DNA of 6,008 nt from Bacteroidota bacterium. GTDB taxonomy: Bacteria > Bacteroidota > Bacteroidia > Bacteroidales > JAAYUG01. The translations under genes were made by a program, and so were the position numbers. Of the stretch, positions 1-6,008 are shown piece by piece. How positions within the stretch are numbered: position 1 is the first letter of the stretch; the number at the start of each line of letters is the position of its first letter. Location: the NCBI GenBank assembly GCA_021812865.1, contig JAKAMP010000198.1:1-6008 (forward strand), in the 5' to 3' direction. The notes under the pieces are model-generated. The model did not search any database, had not been told where the DNA came from, and worked only from the letters and a program-made list of their open reading frames with translations.

Positions 1-2050
1 GATCTAAATCTATCTTCCAGTATTTATCCGAATCCCAGTTAATCATTCCACCCGGGTCTTTCACCGGAATTCCATCAACCAATAATGTTGTTTTCATGGT
101 ATAACTGCCTCTCGATTCATCAAAGGCCTGGAATACAAATTTTCCTTCCTTCTTTCTTAGCCAGACCCCGGGAAGAATTTCAGTTACGATCTCCTTCAAC
201 CCGTTCAACTTGATGTAATCATCAGGGTATATCACCCTGTCCGGTATACCATAAGCTTTAAAACTTTCAGCCAGCTTGGTTGACCTCCCTCTGGTAGAAG
301 AATTGATATCGTATGTTTTATCTATTTTCAGTCTGAGCATCTCTTTGGCCAGCGAGGCCACAGTCAGGCTGTCGAACATGGGTTTGAATTCTCTCCGGTC
401 ACTTGAGGTTTTGGCAAGATTGGAGTGAACGTTCACGTCAAACCGGTCAGCATTGCTGATTTCATCTGTCTGGATAACAATATCCTTATTCCCATAATAA
501 TTGTCACATACATAGGAAAAGTTGCCGCCCGCGTCGGTGGTGGCGGACTTAATCACAGGTATGGAATCGGGACTGGCTAACAGGATTTTGACTCCCTGGA
601 CGGGCTTCCCATCCTGTTTCTGCACAAGCTTACCGGCAAGATGTATGCCGCTTGTCTCTGCGCAGTTTGAAAGAAACCTGTCCTGCAGTCCTGACAACTG
701 ATCGAGGCTCGTGCCTTTTCCGCGTTGAGTCAGCAACATGTCATTCAGGGCAGTCTCTACGGAATCATTTCCCTGACCGAAATACCAGGAAGGATCTTCA
801 ACCGGCACTGGAATGCCAGCCTCCTTAAACAGCGATGCATATATATTGTTATCTGTGGAAAGAAACGACATCTTCTCAGGGAAGGCTGAAATGGATACTG
901 ATACTTCTGCCCATTCCGGGCTGATATCAGCTCCCTTCATCTTCAGTAAAAGCTTCCCCTTTTCTCGGTTCCCGTATACAGGCTTGTCGGCAGAACAGGT
1001 AATTGCTGGATACTTCAGGCCCGGGGAAGCATAAAACCTTTCAGCATATATATGGCCTGCTTTATTCATGACAAACAAACGCAAAATTCCATTCGGAAGG
1101 CTGTCTAATGTCAGCGCCAACTGTCCTTCTTTTAATGTTTTTTCCCTGGTCGTTCGTACAGCGCCACCAGTGAATACGCCCATCAGGACATCCTCATTCA
1201 TAAGATTCGGATCACTGCCATGATAACGAACCTCAATGGTGAGGCTTTTTCGCTCTTTCCTGATTCCCATTGAATAGAGAGAAGGTTCATTTTTGGGAAG
1301 CAGAAACCGTTTGCTGTGCTTCCCCTTTTGAAACGCGACGAAGGGTTGCTGGGTTGAATCGTTGTTGAGATCAAATGAGCCAATGCCAGCATGAGTGGTT
1401 TTCAGCTGGGTCAACACTGCTCCTTCAGCGTTCTCCAGCCTTCCTGTTGCGTCAATTCCGACATTTTGAGAATTGGTCAGCCTGTATACTACATGCACCT
1501 TCTTTTCATCTCCCGGGATGCTTTCATAAAAAAAACTGCAACGTGAAATGCTGTCTGTACCGTTTGGCTGGAGCAGGTTTTGCATTTCATCAAAACGGTT
1601 AATGATAATAAGGTCTTCATTGAAGAAATAATCCGGATCGAAGTTTTTCATCCAGTTACTGTATGCCCGTAATCGATAAAGGCCCGTGGGTAATGAATCG
1701 GCAAGATAAAAATTGCCCGGTGCCATGTTCTGATCCAGTTTTAAACAGGCCGAGTTTATAATTCTTCCCTCTGCATTGACTAGGTCAGCATAAACTACGT
1801 ACGACACAGCAGCTTGTCCCGGATGATCCTGATTTTTTACATATGCCCTGAACCAGAGGTTTTCACCTGAGAAATAAAAGGGCTTGTCGTGATGCAGAAA
1901 AATACCCTCTTTGGGCAGCCCGTCGCCAGAAGGAACCGTGCTCAATGGCCCGGAACTGGTTGTTGCCTGGACAGATTGTGCATTAATTAGTACTGAGACC
2001 CTGCTAAGCAGAATGAATATCAGCAGAAAAATATATAATCGACGGGTCAT
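1..2050 (-). CDS. MG2 (macroglobulin-like) domain protein with carboxypeptidase-regulatory-like and TonB-plug-like domains, 3' end cut off by window
   Basis: The reading frame is open for 683 codons from ATG at 2050 to base 2, with no stop and no frameshift, so the C-terminus is missing. The start is firm: an in-frame stop lies at 2063-2065 with no ATG between. Residues 1-24 form a signal peptide (basic MTRR, long hydrophobic stretch, cleavage near INA-Q) without a lipobox cysteine, so export to the periplasm or beyond is expected. Residues about 48-145 are MG2-like, with HHDKPFYFSGENLWF (53-67) and YRLRAYSNWM (125-134). Further beta-sandwich segments follow: about 184-260, and about 350-445 with a SVSIS strand and an ALNDMLLTQ motif (434-442). 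Residues about 469-535 resemble a carboxypeptidase-regulatory domain. From about 590 the sequence is plug-like, with LLVDGIPV at 656-663. No CxEQ thioester motif is present, so it is not a trapping alpha-2-macroglobulin of the classic kind. It is probably the third gene of the receptor operon. Its biochemical role is unknown; a scaffold or receptor-interacting role is inference. Confidence 0.92.
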   Translation of the reverse strand, partial: MTRRLYIFLLIFILLSRVSVLINAQSVQATTSSGPLSTVPSGDGLPKEGIFLHHDKPFYFSGENLWFRAYVKNQDHPGQAAVSYVVYADLVNAEGRIINSACLKLDQNMAPGNFYLADSLPTGLYRLRAYSNWMKNFDPDYFFNEDLIIINRFDEMQNLLQPNGTDSISRCSFFYESIPGDEKKVHVVYRLTNSQNVGIDATGRLENAEGAVLTQLKTTHAGIGSFDLNNDSTQQPFVAFQKGKHSKRFLLPKNEPSLYSMGIRKERKSLTIEVRYHGSDPNLMNEDVLMGVFTGGAVRTTREKTLKEGQLALTLDSLPNGILRLFVMNKAGHIYAERFYASPGLKYPAITCSADKPVYGNREKGKLLLKMKGADISPEWAEVSVSISAFPEKMSFLSTDNNIYASLFKEAGIPVPVEDPSWYFGQGNDSVETALNDMLLTQRGKGTSLDQLSGLQDRFLSNCAETSGIHLAGKLVQKQDGKPVQGVKILLASPDSIPVIKSATTDAGGNFSYVCDNYYGNKDIVIQTDEISNADRFDVNVHSNLAKTSSDRREFKPMFDSLTVASLAKEMLRLKIDKTYDINSSTRGRSTKLAESFKAYGIPDRVIYPDDYIKLNGLKEIVTEILPGVWLRKKEGKFVFQAFDESRGSYTMKTTLLVDGIPVKDPGGMINWDSDKYWKIDLD

Positions 2051-2098
2051 GTATTCATGGGATTATGTTATGTGTTTCTTTTATTTTCAGTTGTCTTC
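2051..2098 (-). other. 48-base gap between the DUF4249 gene and the MG2-domain gene
   Basis: On the coding strand this gap is A-rich and has no clear Shine-Dalgarno sequence. AAAATAAAAGAAA lies roughly 20-35 bases before the ATG, which suits the A-rich leaders common in Bacteroidota. No hairpin followed by a T run is visible, so nothing indicates that transcription ends between the two genes. An ATG at 2058 opens a frame of only three codons (stop at 2047-2049) that overlaps the true start, and it is not a credible gene. Confidence 0.5.
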
Positions 2099-3196
2099 TC
2101 ATGGGTTGATCCAGAAGTCCGGGGGACTAAAATCCGTATAGTCATCCGGAGGAATGATTGGCAACTGCGGCAGCATTCTCTGAACCAATGTATTATATTG
2201 CTTTTTGGCAAGAAACACAGCTCTGGAAGTTACTGATGAAGCGGAGAAGTAACCCAAAACCGTTTCTCCCGGATCTGAAATGCAATGAATATTTCCTGTA
2301 ATCTGGTCTACCGCAGGATCGAACAGTCGGTTCTGGTTACTGGTTTCATTTTGAAGGCGTTCCAGAAAGGAATAATAATCCTCGCTGATCGAATATTGCC
2401 TTACAATAGCTATATATCCGTTTGGATGAACTACGAAAGTTGAACCCGGATACCGGTTTACCAGAAACTGCATTCCTGAGGTGTCTTTTGAAAAATACAA
2501 TAGACGGAATCCCCTGAATGCATCTTGTTTCAGAGAGCGCGTTTGCAGAATAGTGATGTCATGGCTTGTAGAAAGCCTTTTCCAGCAGTATGTATCATAG
2601 TACTGAATACCTACTGTATAGGAAACCATATACTGAAGGATAACCGAAACATTATACATATAATACCCTCCGTCGGATGAATGTCCGCTAAGATTTAGGT
2701 ACAGATCGTACCCGTAGTCGGTCATGGTTTGCTGGGATCCCTGGCTGCCACTCAGGTACTCGATGGATTTTTCAGCGGTATACAGGGTATCAATCGCCGC
2801 CGCAGGCATTATGGTTTCCTCGTCCGATTGATATTCTTTCCCCTCCTTTGTCATCACATGCAGGGTATAGGTCTTTCCAGTTTGTCCGGTCAACCCGGCA
2901 TCCTGTGTTGCATAGGTGCCGGGTTTTGTTTCCAACATCGCATACGATTGCCCGTCTTTGTCCCTTATTTCGCAGATGGCGCCTGATTCAGGCAGGTAAA
3001 CCTGGTTATTACCGTACGTACTGGTGTGGCTTATCGTAAGAACATACGGCCCGGGTTCCGTATTGATCATCCCCTCAAAAACAAGATAATCCTTATTGGT
3101 TTTGATGTTCGGATCGTATACATCAATGCAGGCTGAAATGATCAGCAGGCTAGCCATTAGAATTTTTACGGTTATCCTTTGTATTGTTGCCCTCAT
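2099..3196 (-). CDS. DUF4249 family outer-membrane-type lipoprotein
   Basis: This 365-residue protein matches my recollection of the DUF4249 family in length and motif order. Its function is not established. Residues 1-22 are a lipoprotein signal (basic n-region with R2, R7 and K11; hydrophobic core; lipobox I20-S21-A22-C23), so C23 should carry the lipid. The N-terminal half is a beta-rich region with YLVFEGMI (37-44), PYVLTISHTS (50-59), GAICEIRDKDG (72-82), KPGTYAT (91-97) and GKTYTLHV (107-114). The C-terminal half has CWKRL (204-208), VRQYSISEDYYSFL (265-278) and GNIHCISDPGETVLGYFSAS (301-320), which I regard as the most diagnostic stretch. C204 and C305 could pair. The ATG at 3196 is preferred because the next in-frame ATG (M14) would remove the basic n-region. 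The gene starts 3 bases after the receptor stop, which indicates one transcript and probable translational coupling. The context suggests a partner of the receptor, possibly analogous to SusD; that is inference. Confidence 0.93.
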   Translation of the reverse strand: MRATIQRITVKILMASLLIISACIDVYDPNIKTNKDYLVFEGMINTEPGPYVLTISHTSTYGNNQVYLPESGAICEIRDKDGQSYAMLETKPGTYATQDAGLTGQTGKTYTLHVMTKEGKEYQSDEETIMPAAAIDTLYTAEKSIEYLSGSQGSQQTMTDYGYDLYLNLSGHSSDGGYYMYNVSVILQYMVSYTVGIQYYDTYCWKRLSTSHDITILQTRSLKQDAFRGFRLLYFSKDTSGMQFLVNRYPGSTFVVHPNGYIAIVRQYSISEDYYSFLERLQNETSNQNRLFDPAVDQITGNIHCISDPGETVLGYFSASSVTSRAVFLAKKQYNTLVQRMLPQLPIIPPDDYTDFSPPDFWINP

Positions 3197-3199
3197 TGC
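3197..3199 (-). other. 3-base receptor/lipoprotein junction (probable translational coupling)
   Basis: On the coding strand the receptor ends in TAA (3200-3202), followed by GCA and then the ATG of the lipoprotein gene. No Shine-Dalgarno sequence stands out just before this ATG; the preceding bases are the receptor's last codons. Ribosomes finishing the receptor could reinitiate here, which would tie the amounts of the two proteins together. Confidence 0.6.
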
Positions 3200-5926
3200 T
3201 TAGAAAGTAAAGTTAAAGGTTAAGGAAGGGAAGGGGCGGCCGATGATTGACATCTGGTATAAGTTGTATAAACTAGTGGCATTAGTATCGTACGGCGAAT
3301 TTTTTGCATAAAATACGGAAAACACATTTTTCCGGCCATACACATTGATCACGGAAAAAGTCCAGCTGCTCTTCCATTTCCTATATTTCCGGAGATTTCC
3401 GTCAATGCTCACCGAGAGGTCCAGCCGGTGATAATCCGGAACACGTATAGAATTCCTGTCGGAATAATATACCATCTGCGACCCGTTGTACATGTAGCTT
3501 AGTTCGGGCAGGGTTACGGGGCGACCTGTATTATATACAAAATTTCCCGAAACCCTCCAGCGCCTGGTCAACTGGTAATTCATAGCCATTGTAAGATCTA
3601 CCGGCTTGTCATATGAGGTGGGATAATACTTCCCATTCAGAATGGTTTCTTCCGGGAATTCACCTTTCGTGCTGATCAGCGATCGCGAAAGGGTAAGTCC
3701 TCCCCAACCCGTAAGCCTCCCGTTGTTTTTCTTTGCCAAGAACTCAATGCCGTATGCCTTGCCTTTACTGTTCAGCAATGCAGTCTCTATATGCTGGTTC
3801 ATGAACAGAGAAGCGCCATTCTTGTAGTCGGTGAGGTTCGTATACAGCTTGTAATATAGCTCAACCGATGTCTCAATATTATTGTCATTGAAGTTCCGGT
3901 AGTATCCCGCAGCAAACTGATCACTTTTCTGGGGCTTCAGGTATGGACCGCTGGGTCTCCACATGTCGGTTGGCGCTACAGCGGCCGAATTAGATAGCAA
4001 ATGTAGGTATTGGGTATTCCGGTTGTAACTCACTTTCACCGAACTTTCTTCATCTATTCCGATCTTCAATCCCAGCCTGGGTTCCAATGCATGGTATGCC
4101 TGGATTACCTTGCCTCCCGGATAATGTATTGAATCAATGATAGAATAATCCGACCGCGTTTGACCGGACTCATAAATATATTTGTTGCCCGGACCGAGGT
4201 TTGCAAAATAACTGAACCTTATACCCAGCGAAAGACTTATTCTGTTCGAAAGGGTCCAGTCATCTGAAATATAGGCAGCGCCGGTCACCGAGTACTCATT
4301 TTCTAGATGAAGGGGAATGGCGAGGCTAGTACTTCCATAGGGGTTGAATATCCCCGGGTTGAAACGGTTATAGGATATATCCAATCCTGTCCCAAACTGG
4401 TGATTCTGCCATAACTGAAATGTCAACCCTGGTTTGAATCCAAAATCTTCAAGGTATGAATTCATGGTATATGCAGATGAAGATACCGATTGATCGGACA
4501 GCTGGAACTGGTATTTGCTGTAAGTAAGGGAAAGACTGCTGAACGTCTGACTAGAATAATAGTGCCCCCAGTTCAGGCTTCCCAGTTTATTTGAATATTC
4601 ATACCTTGTTGTTCCGGCAAAATTGAAATTATCACTGCTTCCATAGCCCATCAGACTGAAATGATCATTTGCACCTGCCGTAAAATTGAGCTTTCCGTTC
4701 AGATCGTAAAACCCCGCCTTGCTGTTTCTCAGGTTGATGTCGGAAAGCCTTTGCAGCAGCCAGTCAGAATAAGTGCTTCTCCCTCCAAGAAGAAATGACC
4801 CTTTTTTATTTGCAAACGGGCCATCTACCATAATTTTGCTGTTTAGCAGCCCAATTCCTCCGGATACATGAAGTCCTTTATAATTCCCGCTTTTCATAGA
4901 AATGTTCATCACCGATGAAGTGCGTCCGCCAAACTTTGCCGGAATATCTCCTTTCATGAGCGATACATCTTTTACTGCATCGGGATTGATTACCGAGAAC
5001 ATTCCAAAGAGGTGTGAAGCATTGAAAATGGGCGCATCATCCATCAGGATCAGGTTCTGATCCGAATTACCTCCGCGGACATTGAAACCGCCTGAACCTT
5101 CACCCGTGCTCACTACACCCGGTAACAGGGTAAGGCTTTTCACAACATCAGTTTCTCCCATCAATACGGGCAATTTTTGGAGCGATCTGGCGTCAATCCT
5201 GATATTGCTCATCTCAGTGCCCGATACATTGTGATCTTTATGTGTTTCCCTTACTACCACCTCCTGGAGGTTGACCGATTTCTCGTATAGCTCTATATTG
5301 AGGTTCCCACTGGAAATCACTTCAACTGACTGCTTGCGTTCTTCCAGCCCGACAAAGGAAAAACGAAGCGTATAATTCCCTGAAGGCAGCGTGAGCTTGA
5401 ATTTTCCCTCTTTATCAGTCGTAATTCCCTGCTTTGTTTCTTCAATATAAACAATGGCACCCGGAATGGGCATGCCGGTGGCTCCTTCAAGCACCTGACC
5501 CGAAATTTCTGCACGTTTGTGCTTGCCTTTTTCTGCAGGATTCCCGATACGCAAGATTCCATTGGCATCGGCCTGAGTCCCGTTTTCACCAAAATTGATG
5601 GAAACAGGCAGAATTACAATGTGATGTTCGTCAAAAACCTCATAGGTGAGAGACTTCCTGGCAAGAACAGTCTGTAGCAATTCCGAAATGGTTTTACCTT
5701 TAATGGGTATTCCGACCTCAACGCCCTTTACCCACGAGGGTTCATATAGTACCTTAATCCCATACTCGTGGTCAATCTCATTGGCAATATCCCGGAATGT
5801 CTTTCCGGATATGGATTCCCGCATTCGTAGAGTATCGGTTTTCTGAGCATAGGCTGATGTCGGGAAAATAAGGATTGCCAGCAACAAACTATATAGAGTT
5901 GTGGCCGCTTTTTTTGAAAAAATCAT
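3200..5926 (-). CDS. TonB-dependent outer-membrane receptor with N-terminal STN and carboxypeptidase-regulatory-like domains
   Basis: This complete 908-residue protein is a TonB/ExbBD-energised outer-membrane channel of unknown substrate. Residues 1-27 are a signal peptide (SKK n-region, hydrophobic core, AYA-Q cleavage). Residues about 33-108 are an STN domain (FRDIANEIDHEYGIKVLYE; IKGKTISELLQTVL), the part that in FecA-type transducers contacts an anti-sigma factor. A hydrophilic linker (about 109-138) leads to a carboxypeptidase-regulatory-like domain (about 139-216: GQVLEGATGMPIPGAIVYIE, GNYTLRFSFVGL). LQEVVV (220-225) precedes the plug, where a TonB contact would be expected. The plug (about 235-345) contains LLPGV, GGFNVRGGNSDQNLILMDDA, and FGGRTSSVMNI. 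Alternating beta-barrel strands follow to the terminal FNFTF, with the aromatic last residue usual for outer-membrane proteins. The ATG at 5926 is fixed by an in-frame TAA at 5930-5932, two codons upstream. It is first in a probable operon with the DUF4249 and MG2-domain genes. The plug motifs look intact, so nothing suggests decay. Confidence 0.97.
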   Translation of the reverse strand: MIFSKKAATTLYSLLLAILIFPTSAYAQKTDTLRMRESISGKTFRDIANEIDHEYGIKVLYEPSWVKGVEVGIPIKGKTISELLQTVLARKSLTYEVFDEHHIVILPVSINFGENGTQADANGILRIGNPAEKGKHKRAEISGQVLEGATGMPIPGAIVYIEETKQGITTDKEGKFKLTLPSGNYTLRFSFVGLEERKQSVEVISSGNLNIELYEKSVNLQEVVVRETHKDHNVSGTEMSNIRIDARSLQKLPVLMGETDVVKSLTLLPGVVSTGEGSGGFNVRGGNSDQNLILMDDAPIFNASHLFGMFSVINPDAVKDVSLMKGDIPAKFGGRTSSVMNISMKSGNYKGLHVSGGIGLLNSKIMVDGPFANKKGSFLLGGRSTYSDWLLQRLSDINLRNSKAGFYDLNGKLNFTAGANDHFSLMGYGSSDNFNFAGTTRYEYSNKLGSLNWGHYYSSQTFSSLSLTYSKYQFQLSDQSVSSSAYTMNSYLEDFGFKPGLTFQLWQNHQFGTGLDISYNRFNPGIFNPYGSTSLAIPLHLENEYSVTGAAYISDDWTLSNRISLSLGIRFSYFANLGPGNKYIYESGQTRSDYSIIDSIHYPGGKVIQAYHALEPRLGLKIGIDEESSVKVSYNRNTQYLHLLSNSAAVAPTDMWRPSGPYLKPQKSDQFAAGYYRNFNDNNIETSVELYYKLYTNLTDYKNGASLFMNQHIETALLNSKGKAYGIEFLAKKNNGRLTGWGGLTLSRSLISTKGEFPEETILNGKYYPTSYDKPVDLTMAMNYQLTRRWRVSGNFVYNTGRPVTLPELSYMYNGSQMVYYSDRNSIRVPDYHRLDLSVSIDGNLRKYRKWKSSWTFSVINVYGRKNVFSVFYAKNSPYDTNATSLYNLYQMSIIGRPFPSLTFNFTF

Positions 5927-5938
5927 GGGTTAGTCTTA

Positions 5939-5945
5939 CTCCTTT
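5939..5945 (-). promoter_or_regulatory. Shine-Dalgarno-like AAAGGAG upstream of the receptor gene
   Basis: AAAGGAG on the coding strand lies 12 bases before the receptor ATG. The match to the anti-Shine-Dalgarno core is good but the spacing is longer than the usual 5-9 bases. Bacteroidota mostly do not rely on this signal, so it may be incidental. The other two genes of the window lack a comparable sequence. Confidence 0.4.
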
Positions 5946-5965
5946 CGGTCCGTTGGTGTTAGCGG

Positions 5966-5976
5966 CAAACTATATA
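5966..5976 (-). promoter_or_regulatory. weak candidate -7 promoter element upstream of the receptor gene
   Basis: The coding strand reads TATATAGTTTG here, about 40 bases before the receptor ATG. It resembles the Bacteroidota -7 element TAnnTTTG but has one base too many between TA and TTTG. The only upstream TTG (coding strand, near 6003-6005) is about 29 bases away, farther than the usual distance to a -33 element. The true promoter may lie beyond the window, or may use an extracytoplasmic-function sigma factor with a different consensus. Confidence 0.22.
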
Positions 5977-6008
5977 GGTATGCCTGGTATGTAATTTCAT
6001 TTCAATTT

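Noticed and set aside
813..1034. A plus-strand frame of 73 codons antisense to the MG2-domain gene; similar frames occur at 1375-1602, 2729-2986, 3642-3827 and 5646-5846.
   Set aside because: All are short and antisense to genes with strong motif evidence, with no ribosome-binding sites or recognisable domains. They are expected by chance in DNA of this composition.
2051..2098. A possible terminator or separate promoter between the DUF4249 and MG2-domain genes.
   Set aside because: No inverted repeat followed by T bases and no TAnnTTTG-type element is visible in these 48 bases, so a continuous transcript is the simpler reading.
1911..2141. A 76-codon plus-strand frame spanning the end of the DUF4249 gene and the start of the MG2-domain gene.
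   Set aside because: It overlaps two well-supported minus-strand genes in antisense, covers the signal peptide of one and the stop of the other, and has no recognisable protein features.
5317..5592. A 91-codon minus-strand frame inside the receptor gene.
   Set aside because: It is a shifted frame over the carboxypeptidase-regulatory-like domain. Its protein has no signal peptide, domain or sensible composition, while the main frame has clear motifs there.
5959..6000. A 13-codon minus-strand ORF (ATG at 6000, TAA at 5959-5961) upstream of the receptor, which might be a leader peptide or the tail of an upstream gene.
   Set aside because: The frame is also open to the window edge, so the ATG has no special standing. 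It has no ribosome-binding sequence, no recognisable composition and no attenuator-like hairpin. It cannot be told apart from chance with only 8 bases upstream.

Overview
The window looks like chromosomal DNA from a member of the Bacteroidota. The basis is a TonB-dependent outer-membrane receptor of the phylum's typical layout (STN, carboxypeptidase-regulatory-like domain, plug, barrel), a DUF4249 lipoprotein, and a macroglobulin-type (MG2) protein with a plug-like C-terminal part. No genus can be assigned from what is visible. No RNA gene, mobile element, CRISPR array or long repeat was seen.

All recognisable genes lie on the minus strand, so transcription runs from high to low coordinates. 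5927-6008 is the upstream region of the first gene, with a purine-rich ribosome-binding-like sequence and at most a weak promoter candidate. 3200-5926 is the complete receptor gene. 2099-3196 is a complete DUF4249 lipoprotein gene that starts only 3 bases after the receptor's stop. After a 48-base gap, 1-2050 holds the first 683 codons of a large MG2-domain protein. This third gene has no stop codon inside the window and runs off the left edge, but I translated it without interruption from its ATG to base 2.

The three proteins fit one cell-envelope unit: a TonB-energised outer-membrane channel with a signalling domain, a lipoprotein that may sit on the receptor or at the cell surface, and an exported multidomain protein that may interact with one or both. 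The arrangement resembles SusC/SusD-type uptake pairs, but the partner lipoprotein is of the DUF4249 type and no SusD is present. The substrate cannot be read from the sequence. No sigma factor or anti-sigma gene is in the window, although the STN domain makes such a regulator plausible outside it, most likely beyond the right edge.
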